A DNA stretch of 64,000 bases from Pseudomonas bohemica (GCF_002934685.1 NZ_NKHL01000115.1:1-64000); one strand, 5' to 3'. Positions 19,403 to 28,813 are shown, counted from the first letter of the stretch. Numbers and translations: made by a program. Notes: generated from the letters alone by a model not told the origin.

Positions 19403-19867
19403 TCAGCGTGTAACGCGGCTGGTGCCATTGACGGTCATGATGCGTACACGATCACCAACGCGGAAGATTTCGTTTTCCTGCACCTGCTGCACATAGGCAC
19501 GCATGCTGCCGTCATCTTCACGCACGGTGATTTCGACGCCCTGAGTACGTGTCAGGCCTTCTTCAGTCATCGAACCGAGCAGACCACCGGCTACCGCACC
19601 AATGACCGCAGTCACGATGCTGCCGCGGCCGCCACCAATGGCACTACCGCCTACACCGCCGACAATCGCACCAGCACCGGCACCGATGGGGGTCTTGGTA
19701 CCTTCGATTTTCACTGGACGTAGCGATTCGATGGTGCCCAGCCGCACGGTCTGCACTTGGCGAGCTTCTTCACGGGAATACGAGTCGCCGGTCAGGCTCG
19801 AAGTACAACCGCCCAGTGTCAACGCCATGGCGGTGAACGACGCAACCAACAGAACAGACTTACGCAT
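19403..19867 (-). CDS. Glycine-zipper outer-membrane lipoprotein (SlyB-like)
   Basis: 154 residues. Signal peptide with lipobox LTLGGC (Cys at 21). A glycine-zipper 2TM segment (about 61-98) with GAGAGAIVGGVGGSAIGGG and AVIGAVAGGLLG can form a membrane-embedded helical pair. The C-terminal 50 residues form an SH3-like or OB-like part (EITVREDDGSMRAYVQQVQ). SlyB-type proteins stabilise the outer membrane and are often PhoP/Mg2+ controlled; no PhoP box was recognised here. Single gene. Confidence 0.88.
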   Translation of the reverse strand: MRKSVLLVASFTAMALTLGGCTSSLTGDSYSREEARQVQTVRLGTIESLRPVKIEGTKTPIGAGAGAIVGGVGGSAIGGGRGSIVTAVIGAVAGGLLGSMTEEGLTRTQGVEITVREDDGSMRAYVQQVQENEIFRVGDRVRIMTVNGTSRVTR

Positions 19868-20046
19868 AACATTTGCCTCCAGAGGAACAGGTAATCATTA
19901 GACTCTGCGGCACCAAGCGGTGTCACGGACCTGTACCGATAATTTACGTTCATTCAGGCGCTATACAGAAAGGCGCCTTGTCTACAAGTATGGACGACGG
20001 CTGGCCGGATAGATTCAAAGAAAACGTCGTGCGGGCCGCCGAGTTG

Positions 20047-20694
20047 TTACGGCGCGAGACGTTCGCGAGTCCACTGCCCATCAGTCAGGCGGTAGTTCAG
20101 GCGGTCATGAAGACGGCTCGGGCGACCTTGCCAGAACTCGATACGGTCCGGCACCAAGCGATAGCCGCCCCAGTGATCCGGGCAGTCAGGTTGCGTGTCG
20201 CTGAAACGCTCTTCGGTGGCCTTGAGCAAGCCTTCGAGTTCGGCGCGATCGGCGATAACCCGACTTTGCGGCGAGGCCCACGCACCCAGGCGGCTGCCCA
20301 GCGGACGAACCTGGAAGTAGGCATCGGATTCTTCGTGGGAGGCTTTGACGACCTTGCCTTCGATGCGCACCTGGCGCTCCAGAGTCGGCCAGAAGAAGGT
20401 CATGGCTGCAAATGGCCGAGCCTCCAGTTGCTGACCCTTGGCACTCTGATAATTGCTGAAGAAGGTAAAGCCTTGTGCATCGAGGCCCTTGAGCAACAGG
20501 ACCCGGCAGTGAGGGCGACCATCTACATCGACGGTCGCCAAGGTCATGGCATTGGCCTCGACCGGCGCCTGTTCGGTTTTCACCGCCTCGTCGAACCACT
20601 GATGGAACAACGTAAAAGGTTCTTCCGGCGCTTGCGATTCGGTCAAACCTTCGCGAGCGTAGTTGCGACGCATATCAGCCAGACGCTGGCTCAT
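20047..20694 (-). CDS. pdxH: Pyridoxamine 5'-phosphate oxidase
   Basis: FMN enzyme that makes pyridoxal 5'-phosphate from PNP or PMP, the last step of vitamin B6 synthesis. 215 residues. Seen: N-terminal MSQRLADMRRNY, FMN-binding segments RPHCRVLLLKGLD and FFSNYQSAKGQQL, and the C-terminal signature QGRPSRLHDR. ATG 20694 follows AAGGAAGG; an adjoining GTG one codon upstream is not needed. The next gene on this strand lies upstream (OmpA lipoprotein) but has its own leader. Confidence 0.95.
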   Translation of the reverse strand: MSQRLADMRRNYAREGLTESQAPEEPFTLFHQWFDEAVKTEQAPVEANAMTLATVDVDGRPHCRVLLLKGLDAQGFTFFSNYQSAKGQQLEARPFAAMTFFWPTLERQVRIEGKVVKASHEESDAYFQVRPLGSRLGAWASPQSRVIADRAELEGLLKATEERFSDTQPDCPDHWGGYRLVPDRIEFWQGRPSRLHDRLNYRLTDGQWTRERLAP

Positions 20695-20742
20695 CACTGC
20701 CTTCCTTAATCGGTGTCCGTGAGCGGGATACCGATATTACCC

Positions 20743-21840
20743 TCAGTTGGCGCTCGCTTGCGCATCGGCAGCCGGTTTCTTGGTGGCTGCCTTGGCTGGA
20801 GTGGCCTTGGCCTTGGCAGGTGCGGCTTTTTTGGCCGGAGCTTTTTTCGCAGCAGGCGTTTTGGCTGCGGCAGTTTTCTTCGCAGGAGCGGCAGATTTGG
20901 CTTGGGCGGCGGCAGCAGCCGGGGCCGGTGCGACAGCTGCCTTGGCTTGTTGCTGCACCGCGACCAGCGTTGGAGACGGTGGCAGGTTGTACTTGGCCAT
21001 CAGCGCGACCATGGTGTCTTGCGGCGTCATGATAATTTCCACACGACGGTTCAGCGCCCGACCCGCGGCGCTGTCATCCGCCGCGCGAGGCATTACTGCA
21101 CCCATGCCGCGCAGATTCAGCCGATTGCGCTCCAGACCACTCAGACGGAAGATCGCCGCCACCGACTGTGCGCGTTGCTGGCTGATCTTGAGGTTGGTAT
21201 CGCTGGCCACGTCGCTGTGACCCAGTACCAGAATCGCAGTTTTCTGATCGCCTTCCACGACCTTGGCCATGCGAGTGATTGGGCCAAGGTTGATCGGCAG
21301 CAGCATTTCCGGACGATCCGGGTTAAAGGTGCTGTCCACAGGCGCGGTCACGACCAGCACATCTTCGCGGCGTTCGAACTGGAACTTGCTGTCCTTTATC
21401 GCTTCACGCACCTTTGGCTCGTACTGGTCAAGCCAAGCCTGGGTAACTTTTGGGTCAACCTTGGGCACGGCGGGCGCTGCGTCTTTTTTGGCTTCGCTGT
21501 TACCGAACGGCCACCACCACTTGTCGCCCTCGTCAGCCTTGGCAACCGCGGGCTTGGCAGTAGGCTGGGTGGCGGACAGCTCAGGTTTCTTGTCGGTAGT
21601 GCCGTGGTCGGAACCGAATGGCCAGTACCAGTGCGTACCGCTCTCGGCGTCTGTCTTGGCGACTTCCGCGGCGGCCGGGCTGGCAGGTTTTACCGGCGCA
21701 GCAGCCGGTGCGGCGTCGGTGCTTTTGCCGGCTCCGAACGACCACCAATGATCGTTGCTTGCCGATTGATCCTGAGGTGTCTGTGCGCAACCGGTGACGG
21801 CGAGGCACAAAGCAAATGCGAGACTTTTATTGGCAGACAT
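20743..21840 (-). CDS. OmpA-family lipoprotein with aromatic repeats and an Ala/Lys tail
   Basis: 365 residues from ATG 21840. Lipobox LAVTGC with Cys at 18. Region 26-125 is a low-complexity Ala/Pro linker holding three aromatic repeats, DHWWSFGAG, HWYWPFGSD and KWWWPFGNS. A peptidoglycan-binding OmpA-C domain follows (about 140-270) with LGHSDVASDTN and RALNRRVEIIM. The last 80 residues are an Ala-Pro-Lys tail (APAKK/AAKTPAAKK repeats) like histone H1 or AlgP. As recalled, P. aeruginosa has an OmpA-type gene beside pdxH (PA1048); the tail may interact with peptidoglycan or anionic polymers rather than DNA, since the protein is exported. Confidence 0.85.
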   Translation of the reverse strand: MSANKSLAFALCLAVTGCAQTPQDQSASNDHWWSFGAGKSTDAAPAAAPVKPASPAAAEVAKTDAESGTHWYWPFGSDHGTTDKKPELSATQPTAKPAVAKADEGDKWWWPFGNSEAKKDAAPAVPKVDPKVTQAWLDQYEPKVREAIKDSKFQFERREDVLVVTAPVDSTFNPDRPEMLLPINLGPITRMAKVVEGDQKTAILVLGHSDVASDTNLKISQQRAQSVAAIFRLSGLERNRLNLRGMGAVMPRAADDSAAGRALNRRVEIIMTPQDTMVALMAKYNLPPSPTLVAVQQQAKAAVAPAPAAAAAQAKSAAPAKKTAAAKTPAAKKAPAKKAAPAKAKATPAKAATKKPAADAQASAN

Positions 21841-21991
21841 AGGTGACTCACACAAATAATTGATCAGAAAATGAACGAAGCAGCGCCCATATAACACGCA
21901 TAAACGCCGATTTGGAAAAGGAAACCGCCCTACGGTTCCGATATGGGCGATTTAACTGACAGTCGGTAGAACAAGCACTTATCAGCGATAG

Positions 21992-23140
21992 TTATTGCAA
22001 ACACTCACCAAGCGCCCGAACCAGACCCTGTGCTCGAGGATCCATCAGCACATAAGGGCCCAACGTGTTGGTAACGAAACCGAAGGCCACATCCCGTTCC
22101 GGGTCGGCGAAGCCAACCGAACCGCCCGCGCCCGGATGGCCGAACGCTTTTGCGCCCAATCCAAAGGTCGCGTTGGGCACCGTCGGCTGGTCAAGCATGC
22201 AGCCCAGGCCGAACCGGGTCTGGGTGAGCAAGGTTTTGTCCTGGCCGAGGCTGTGCTCGCGAGTCAGCTCGTTGATCAGCTCGGCGTCGAGCAGGCTGCC
22301 ATCGAGCAGCGCGGCGTAGAACCCAGCAAGGCTGCGGGCATTGCCATGACCGTTGGCGGCAGGTTGTTGCATGCGCCGCCACTCCGGTTTGTTGGTGCTG
22401 GTCATGATCGACGGCGGATTGGTGAAGGCACGCGCAGTCATGGAGGTCGGCTCGCGCATCGTCGCCTGCAACAGTCGCTGGGCGGCTTCATCGCCGACAT
22501 TGCCCTTGCCGCGGGCAATATGAGCGACACGGTGAAATTCTTCGTCGGGCAGGCCGACATGGAAATCCAGACCCAGCGGACGCGAAATGCGCGCAGCAAT
22601 GGACTCGCCCGGTCCACGCCCGTCAGCGCGGCGAATGACTTCACCGACTAGCCAGCCATAGGTGATTGCGGCATATCCGTGGCCCTGGCCCGGTGTCCAC
22701 CAAGGTTCCTCGGCAGCCAGGGCGTTGGTCATGGCCTGCCAGTCGTAAAGCGCCTCGGCGGGAAGCATCTCGCGGATGGCCGGCAGACCGGCCTGATGGC
22801 ACAGCAAATGGCGCAAGGTGATGGACTGTTTGCCAGCGGCTGCAAACTCGGGCCACAGGCGCGAGACGGGTTCGTCCAGGTTCAGCTTGCCCTCGCCGAC
22901 CATTTGCAGGGCAGTGACAGCCGTGAAGGTCTTGGTACAGGAAAACAGATTGGCGATCGTGTCGCTGTGCCAGATCTCGGCGCCGTCCTTGTCCGCCGTG
23001 CCTGCCCATAGATCCAGCACGGTCTGCCCGCCGACCTGCACGCATAACGCCGCTCCGCGCTCCTGCGGATCGTCGAACAGTGCCGCGAAAGCCTCGCGCA
23101 CCGCTTCGAATTGAAGTTCGAAATGACCTTGAATCTGCAC
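21992..23140 (-). CDS. Serine hydrolase/esterase of the beta-lactamase fold (EstB type)
   Basis: 382 residues. Start GTG 23140 (protein begins MQIQGHFELQ) is chosen because GGGGAG stands 7 bases before it; the frame is open for 29 more codons. Catalytic SxxK in LFSCTKTFTA (about residue 75) and a Tyr motif in the GYAAITYGWLVGE segment (about 180) give the class C beta-lactamase/EstB active site. The C-terminal segment FGHPGAGGSVGFADP contains the HxG motif that replaces KTG in esterases. Hydrolyses esters, possibly no beta-lactams. No signal peptide, so cytoplasmic. Confidence 0.9.
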   Translation of the reverse strand: MQIQGHFELQFEAVREAFAALFDDPQERGAALCVQVGGQTVLDLWAGTADKDGAEIWHSDTIANLFSCTKTFTAVTALQMVGEGKLNLDEPVSRLWPEFAAAGKQSITLRHLLCHQAGLPAIREMLPAEALYDWQAMTNALAAEEPWWTPGQGHGYAAITYGWLVGEVIRRADGRGPGESIAARISRPLGLDFHVGLPDEEFHRVAHIARGKGNVGDEAAQRLLQATMREPTSMTARAFTNPPSIMTSTNKPEWRRMQQPAANGHGNARSLAGFYAALLDGSLLDAELINELTREHSLGQDKTLLTQTRFGLGCMLDQPTVPNATFGLGAKAFGHPGAGGSVGFADPERDVAFGFVTNTLGPYVLMDPRAQGLVRALGECLQ

Positions 23141-23229
23141 GGTATGGCTCCCCGGTCCGCCTGCACGAAATGTCGTGCATTGTTCCAGCGATTGGAGGAT
23201 TTGGGAACCGTCCCCGCAGCCATACATGT

Positions 23230-23305
23230 TGTAGGAGCGCGCTTACCCGCGACTGCGGTTTGCCTGACGACCCTGTGCTGGCCGCGGGCAAGCGCGCTCC
23301 TACAA
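23230..23305. repeat. REPIN, family 1
   Basis: Arms TGTAGGAGCGCGCTTACCCG and CGGGCAAGCGCGCTCCTACA around about 35 bases, between the esterase and agarase-like genes, in the leader of the esterase. Confidence 0.9.
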
Positions 23306-23318
23306 GGAGATGTGTCGA

Positions 23319-25658
23319 TCAGGGAGCTTTCGCGGCAACCTTGCCAACCACATCCCCCGCCTGCCCATTGGCCTTGCGTACGGCCTCGACGAATCCCTGG
23401 TATGGCACATCGGTAATTCCCACCAGTCCCAGATGCCCGTTTTCGCCGTCGAGCACGCGCCCTGTTGCGGGCTGGTCCAGGTACTGGAACCAGTGCACGC
23501 CGACGATGGAGGGTTCGGACAAGGCGTTTTTCAGGAAGTTGGCGTAAGCCGGACCGCGATCTTCTTCTCGTGGCACTTCCATCGCCCCACCCCAGAATGG
23601 CCCCCGATCACGCGAGCCGAAATGGAATTCACTGACCAGTACCGGTTTGTCGAGCTCGCGCAGTTTGGCGAAGTCCACGCCATCCTGCGGCTTTGGCGTG
23701 TAGAGGTTGAAGCTCAGGACGTCGCAGTATTTGGCGCAGGCCCCGATGGCTTCTGGCGAGCTGACACCAAAGCGACCGCCGAGCAGCAGATGGTTGGGCG
23801 CGTGCCATTTCAGCGCGTCGGAAATGGTCTTGAAATAGGTCTCGGCGAACAGGCGCTGGAAGTCCTTGAGGTCACTTTCGATCTCCGGGTGTTCCGGGCT
23901 CGGCAATGGCGGCTCGAAGCCCGGATCCTCCATCAGTTCCCAAGCGGGCAAATCAATGCCCCAGGCCTTCGAAAGGCCTTCCTGATTGCGGTACTTGTCA
24001 CGCAGTTGCTTGAGAAAGGCACGCTTGGCCGGGACATCCGTGGTCAGTTTCAGCGTGCCATAGGCCAGCGCATAGCGATCTTCCGGGCGATCACCGGGGG
24101 CTGCCCACGCCAGTTCGTTGTCGGCGAAATAGCCAATCAGGTAGGGATCGTCACGATGATCTCGGGCGGCGATGGCCACGGCACGCTCGGTCGCCATGGC
24201 AAAGCGCGGATCGAACGGATCGGGCATCCCGCCCCACCAATCATGGCCGGTGCTGATGCTGACGTAATCGCCGACGATGGACAGCGGCAGGGTGTAAGGC
24301 ACGCGATCCTTGTTTTCCAGAGCGGGTTCGCTCCAGTTGCCGATGGTGTTGAAGCCCCAGGCCTTAAGGCGCTGCAGGGTGTGGCCGACCCAGCGTTCGC
24401 CGTCCAGATTCACCGGTTTGCATTCCACTGCGGGTTGCGAGACAGGCTTTTCGGGCGAGGGTACGGGATTTTTCCGATCGTCACTGGCGTCATTCACCGA
24501 CGCATCCGTCTCTTCATCCTCATCGATCGCAGATGCAGGTCTGAGAACCTCGACGCACTTGGGTACGCCATAGGTGCGCTGCAGGTTGGCGCCGTAGAAA
24601 TCGAACCAGCGGCCTTGATCGAACTGCCGGTCCTTGTTGGCACCCGTCTGGCGGTTGTCATCACCCGTGCCGTAGAACGCAGCCAGCGGATCGTCGTCAC
24701 CCGGCAGGCTGGCGAACATCGATTCGCGGCCTTCGACATAGGTCTGGCTGTCATTCGCGGTGATGGCATTGACCCCCAGCGAATAGAACGGATGGCCTTC
24801 CGGGGTCACCAGGTACCAGCGTCCATCACGCTTTTCTGTGCGGAAAAAGCCCTTGGCCTCGAAAGCCGGCCCTTCCAGTAGGCCGCCATATTTGTCGTGT
24901 GGCGGACGATCCTTCAGCCAGGCCTTGAGCTGTTGTTGCTCCTTGCTGGCCAGGCTCTTGAGTTGATCGTCGCTGGAAATCTTTTCCGGCCACTTGCCGC
25001 GGGTGTACTGACCGTAGCCGTCGAGCAGATTACTGTAGGCAGCCTTTTGAATCGTGTCGTCTTCCTGTACCCCGAACTTCTCGATCAGCACGCTTTGCGC
25101 GACATTGGGTTGCGACATGGACACGGTCACCGACGTCACCTGACCCGCATTCAGCTCGCCGTCGGTGTCGGCCAGCAATACGCGTTGGCCCTCATAAGTC
25201 CACGGCATTGGCGGCCCGGCGCGCATGCCTTCGCTCAGCGCAGAACTGGGCTTGAGCGGCACGATCAGGGTTTGAGCAGGACCGGCCGGCAGATCGATGC
25301 GACTGTTGAGGGTTTTGCCGTCGCTGCTCTGGATTTGCACATAAAGTGTCAGCGCCCAGTCCATCGCGCTTTGCAGGCGCAAGGTCATTGCGCTGTCACC
25401 ACTCCAGTCCCAAACACCGTTTTGCGGGGTCAGGCGCAGGTTGGGTCTGGCGCCGGGATTGAAAGTGACACGACGCAGCACTTCACCCTCGGCCGTTTGC
25501 TCGGCGTTGGCCTGGGGCAGGCTCGCATCCTGGGTCGTGACCTGCACCACATCGGCGGGCCGGACGAAATTGAACAGCGTCTGCTGGCCGATGGGCGCGG
25601 CACATACGGATCCTGCGCAAGCAATGGCCAGGACGGCAGACAACCAACGACGAACCAT
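23319..25658 (-). CDS. Secreted beta-agarase-like glycoside hydrolase (GH50 type)
   Basis: 779 residues from ATG 25658. Signal peptide 1-20 (LSAVLAIACAGSVCA, cleavage before APIGQ). An N-terminal carbohydrate-binding-like beta domain (about 25-250) precedes a TIM-barrel catalytic domain. Acid/base candidate in the segment YFADNELAWA near residue 514 and nucleophile candidate in VSEFHFGSRDRG near 677, both at the ends of beta strands as in GH50/GH42 enzymes. An acidic insertion (DEDEETDASVNDASDD) near 375-395 separates barrel strands. The true substrate is unknown; an agar role is unlikely for a soil or plant bacterium, so a galactan or an own exopolysaccharide is possible. AAGGAG lies 11 bases upstream of the start. 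Confidence 0.85.
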   Translation of the reverse strand: MVRRWLSAVLAIACAGSVCAAPIGQQTLFNFVRPADVVQVTTQDASLPQANAEQTAEGEVLRRVTFNPGARPNLRLTPQNGVWDWSGDSAMTLRLQSAMDWALTLYVQIQSSDGKTLNSRIDLPAGPAQTLIVPLKPSSALSEGMRAGPPMPWTYEGQRVLLADTDGELNAGQVTSVTVSMSQPNVAQSVLIEKFGVQEDDTIQKAAYSNLLDGYGQYTRGKWPEKISSDDQLKSLASKEQQQLKAWLKDRPPHDKYGGLLEGPAFEAKGFFRTEKRDGRWYLVTPEGHPFYSLGVNAITANDSQTYVEGRESMFASLPGDDDPLAAFYGTGDDNRQTGANKDRQFDQGRWFDFYGANLQRTYGVPKCVEVLRPASAIDEDEETDASVNDASDDRKNPVPSPEKPVSQPAVECKPVNLDGERWVGHTLQRLKAWGFNTIGNWSEPALENKDRVPYTLPLSIVGDYVSISTGHDWWGGMPDPFDPRFAMATERAVAIAARDHRDDPYLIGYFADNELAWAAPGDRPEDRYALAYGTLKLTTDVPAKRAFLKQLRDKYRNQEGLSKAWGIDLPAWELMEDPGFEPPLPSPEHPEIESDLKDFQRLFAETYFKTISDALKWHAPNHLLLGGRFGVSSPEAIGACAKYCDVLSFNLYTPKPQDGVDFAKLRELDKPVLVSEFHFGSRDRGPFWGGAMEVPREEDRGPAYANFLKNALSEPSIVGVHWFQYLDQPATGRVLDGENGHLGLVGITDVPYQGFVEAVRKANGQAGDVVGKVAAKAP

Positions 25659-25735
25659 GTGATCGGGTACTCCTTGATGATCGGCGGGCCTTAATCCCAG
25701 CCCAGTCCCAGAACGGTGAGAGGCAGATATCGCTT

Positions 25736-25822
25736 TCGTGAGCAAGCTCACTCCCACAGTGCGTGGCGCCTTCGGTTTGCATCCGACGGAACCCGATCTG
25801 TGGGAGTGAGCTTGCTCACGAA
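25736..25822. repeat. REPIN, family 2 (GTGAGCAAGCTCACTCCCAC)
   Basis: Perfect inverted arms CGTGAGCAAGCTCACTCCCA and TGGGAGTGAGCTTGCTCACG around about 47 bases. A core distinct from family 1. Confidence 0.9.
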
Positions 25823-25904
25823 GAGGCCATGACTGACTCATCAGGATCAAGACCAGTCGGCGACAGTTAAGACCCGATCAAGTGCGTTTCATCCCGAACA
25901 TCAC

Positions 25905-28049
25905 TCAGGAAATTTCCCGGCGAAATGGCGGCAGTGCGTTGAGGATGGCCTTGCCGTAGCGCTGGGTAACCACCCGCCGATCCAGCAGGGTGATGATGCC
26001 CCGGTCCTTCTCGGTCCGCAGCAGCCGACCGCAGGCTTGAATCAGGCGCAATGAAGCATCGGGTACGGCGATTTCCATGAACGGATTGCCGCCTCGGGCC
26101 TCGATCCATTCGGCCAGCGCGGCTTCGACCGGGTCATCCGGCACGGCGAACGGAATCTTGGCGATGACCACGTGCTCGCAGTAAGCGCCCGGCAGGTCGA
26201 CACCTTCGGCGAAGCTGGCCAGGCCGAACAGGACGCTCTCGTCGCCGCCATCGACCCGTGCCTTGTGCTTGTTGAGGGTTTCCTGTTTGGAGAGGTTGCC
26301 CTGAATGAACACGCGCTTGCGCCAGTCACGCTCCAGGCCGTCAAACACCTCCTGCATCTGTTTGCGTGAAGAGAACAACACCAGCGTACCCTTGGAACCC
26401 TCTACCAGATCCGGCAGTTCGCGAATGATCGCCGCCGTGTGTTCGGCAGCGTTGCGCGGGTCGGCCTTGAGGTCAGGCACCCGCAGCACGCCGGCGTCGG
26501 CGTGATGGAACGGGCTTGGCACAACGGCGGTAACCGCGTCCTTGGGCAGCCCGGCGCGCATGCGGAAGCGGTCGAACTTGCCCAGCGCGGTCAGGGTCGC
26601 GGAGGTGACCAGCGCGCCGTAGGCCACATTCCATAGATTCCGGCGCAGCATCTCGGCCGCGAGGATCGGGCTGGCGTTGACCTCGATATCGAACAACGAA
26701 CCGCTTTCGGCCAGCGTCAGCCAGCGCGCCATGGGCGGGCTGTTTTCCGGGTCTTCAACGGTGAACGCGGTCCAGAGTTCCCAGTTGCCATGAGCCCGGG
26801 CCAGCAGGCTGCCGAACAGCGGATACCACTCTTCGGCCTGATGGCTGGCGATGCCAATGTTGACTTCGCCATCCATGCCTTCCTTGAGCAATTCGGTGAG
26901 ACGCGTGAACAGGTCGTCGAGTCGGGCAAACCCCTTTTTCAGCTCGATGCCCATCTCACGCATGTGCTCAGGCACCACGCCGCCGACGAAGCGATGACGC
27001 GGGCGCTCACGGCCCTCCATGTCCTCACCGGCCTTGAAATCGGCCAGTTGCTCACATGCCGTGAACATGAACTGCTGATGGGTCTTGATCTCGCGGGCCA
27101 GCTCCGGCACCTGCTCGATCAGCTTGCCCAGATCGCCAGGCAGTGGATGCTGAGCCAGCAATTTGGTGAGGTTCTTGGCGGTCTGCTCCAGCCAGTCGGC
27201 GGTTGAACGCAGACGACTGAAATGCGCGAAGTGGCCGATGGCTTTATCGGGCAGGTGATGACCTTCGTCGAACACATAAAGCGTGTCCCGTGGATCAGGC
27301 AACACGGCCCCGCCGCCCAGCGCCAGGTCGGCAAGGACCATGTCGTGGTTGGTGACGATGACATCGACCTTTCCCATGCCTTCGCGCGCTCTATAGAAGG
27401 CGCACTGCTGAAAATTCGGACAATGTCTGTTGGTGCATTGGCTGTGATCAGTGGTCAGTCGCGCCCAGTCCTGATCGGCCAGCTCCTGAGGCCAACTGTC
27501 GCGGTCGCCGTCCCATTTATTGCCGGCGAGCTTTTCGATCATGGTGGTGAACAGCTTCTGGCTGGCTTCATCGACCTCGATCTTGAAGCCTTCCTCCTCG
27601 AAAAGCTGAGCGGTAGCGCTCTGTGCATTGCCTTCCTGCAGCAGCATGTCGAGCTTGGACAGGCACATGTAACGGCCGCGCCCCTTGGCCAGCGAGAAGG
27701 TAAAGCTCAGGCCGCTGTTGCGCATCAGGTCGGGCAGGTCCTTATGGACGATCTGCTCCTGCAGCGCGACGGTTGCCGTTGCGATCACCAGACGCTTGCC
27801 AGCAGCCTTTGCCGTGGGAATCGCCGCGATTGCGTAGGCCACGGTCTTGCCGGTACCGGTCCCCGCCTCTACCGCGACCACCGCCGGGTCGCCCGAACGA
27901 CGGCCTTCCTCGTCGGTGTCTATATCGCCCAGCACCTTGGCCACCTCGGCAATCATCAAACGCTGGCCGTAGCGAGGCTTGAGGCTCTTGGCTTCGAGGA
28001 AACGCGAATACGCGCCCTGAATCTGGGATTTGAGTTCGGTACTGATCAT
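25905..28049 (-). CDS. dinG: ATP-dependent DNA helicase DinG (XPD-like, Fe-S)
   Basis: 714 residues. 5'-3' superfamily 2 helicase that unwinds R-loops and D-loops, with an Fe-S cluster. Walker A VEAGTGTGKTVAYA near residue 60, a four-cysteine cluster (MCLSKL near 121, then CTNRHCPNFQQCAFY near 210), motif II VFDEGHH near 255 and motif VI LIQACGRLLRTEKD near 675. Length fits the E. coli/Pseudomonas type. A candidate LexA box lies 50-65 bases upstream, consistent with induction by DNA damage. Divergent from the CopD-like gene. Confidence 0.95.
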   Translation of the reverse strand: MISTELKSQIQGAYSRFLEAKSLKPRYGQRLMIAEVAKVLGDIDTDEEGRRSGDPAVVAVEAGTGTGKTVAYAIAAIPTAKAAGKRLVIATATVALQEQIVHKDLPDLMRNSGLSFTFSLAKGRGRYMCLSKLDMLLQEGNAQSATAQLFEEEGFKIEVDEASQKLFTTMIEKLAGNKWDGDRDSWPQELADQDWARLTTDHSQCTNRHCPNFQQCAFYRAREGMGKVDVIVTNHDMVLADLALGGGAVLPDPRDTLYVFDEGHHLPDKAIGHFAHFSRLRSTADWLEQTAKNLTKLLAQHPLPGDLGKLIEQVPELAREIKTHQQFMFTACEQLADFKAGEDMEGRERPRHRFVGGVVPEHMREMGIELKKGFARLDDLFTRLTELLKEGMDGEVNIGIASHQAEEWYPLFGSLLARAHGNWELWTAFTVEDPENSPPMARWLTLAESGSLFDIEVNASPILAAEMLRRNLWNVAYGALVTSATLTALGKFDRFRMRAGLPKDAVTAVVPSPFHHADAGVLRVPDLKADPRNAAEHTAAIIRELPDLVEGSKGTLVLFSSRKQMQEVFDGLERDWRKRVFIQGNLSKQETLNKHKARVDGGDESVLFGLASFAEGVDLPGAYCEHVVIAKIPFAVPDDPVEAALAEWIEARGGNPFMEIAVPDASLRLIQACGRLLRTEKDRGIITLLDRRVVTQRYGKAILNALPPFRREIS

Positions 28050-28097
28050 GGGCTGGGTCGTTGGCTCGGCGTCGCACGGTTACAAGTGAAAAAACCG

Positions 28098-28113
28098 CTG
28101 GATAAATTATCAG
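28098..28113 (-). promoter_or_regulatory. Candidate LexA box upstream of dinG
   Basis: CTGGATAAATTATCAG fits CTG-N10-CAG with an AT-rich core, the LexA operator pattern. On the minus strand it contains GATAAT, which could be the dinG -10, so LexA would cover the promoter. CTG-N10-CAG alone is common, so position and family supply most of the support. Confidence 0.5.
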
Positions 28114-28173
28114 TGGTTGCAGCGGGCGGCTATCATACCGCGCTAATTCTTTCTGCGCAGATCGGAGTTCTCG

Positions 28174-28638
28174 ATGTCACCTGTAGCCTTTGTCTACGTC
28201 TTGCACGTGCTATTCGCTGTTTTGTGGGTGGGAGGGATGTTTTTCGCGTGGATGATTCTGCGACCAGCGGTCATCGCCGCCCTGGAAGGCCCGGCGCGAC
28301 TGAAGCTGTGGGTGCAGGTTTTTCCAAGATTCTTTGTCTGGGTATGGTGCGCGGTGATCATGTTGCCGGTGACCGGGATAGGCATGATCAACATCAACTT
28401 CAGCGGTTTTCAGACCGCGCCGCGTTATGTACAGGTGATGATCGGGCTCTATGTGGTGATGGTGGCGTTGTTTCTGAGGATTTCGACACTGAATCTGCCG
28501 CAGTTGCGCAAGGCGGTGGACGCCGAGCAATGGGCCGACGGTGCGGCAGCGCTCGGCGGGATTCGGCTTTTGGTGGGTATCAATCTGCTGGTAGGGATTG
28601 CGGTGGTTGCGATCGCGGCGGCCCGGCCGGGATTTTAG
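28174..28638 (+). CDS. CopD-like four-helix inner-membrane protein
   Basis: 154 residues with four hydrophobic helices. MSPVAFVYVLHVLFAVLWVGGMFF shows the conserved H-x(8)-W pattern of the CopD/YebZ group, and PRFFVWVWCAV with NINFSGFQTA follows. The group may bind haem or copper. Function unproven. As recalled, P. aeruginosa has a similar small membrane gene next to dinG (PA1044-1045). Divergent from dinG; a family-2 REPIN follows at once. Confidence 0.82.
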   Translation: MSPVAFVYVLHVLFAVLWVGGMFFAWMILRPAVIAALEGPARLKLWVQVFPRFFVWVWCAVIMLPVTGIGMININFSGFQTAPRYVQVMIGLYVVMVALFLRISTLNLPQLRKAVDAEQWADGAAALGGIRLLVGINLLVGIAVVAIAAARPGF

Positions 28639-28653
28639 AGGTTACCGAGCACC

Positions 28654-28748
28654 CCGTGGGAGTGAGCTTGCTCACGAAGGCAATGTTCAAGCCGCACGAG
28701 TTGTCGCGGATGTACCGGCCCATTCGCGAGCAAGCTCGCACCCACAGG
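28654..28748. repeat. REPIN, family 2
   Basis: Left arm GTGGGAGTGAGCTTGCTCAC (28655 onward) and right arm CGCGAGCAAGCTCGCACCCA. The right arm carries substitutions that turn the core towards the GAGC form. Confidence 0.85.
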
Positions 28749-28813
28749 TGATGCGCCATTGGTGAAATCGCCATGATCGCCAGGCCGTGCGGCTGCAAAT
28801 GAGCGATGCGACG

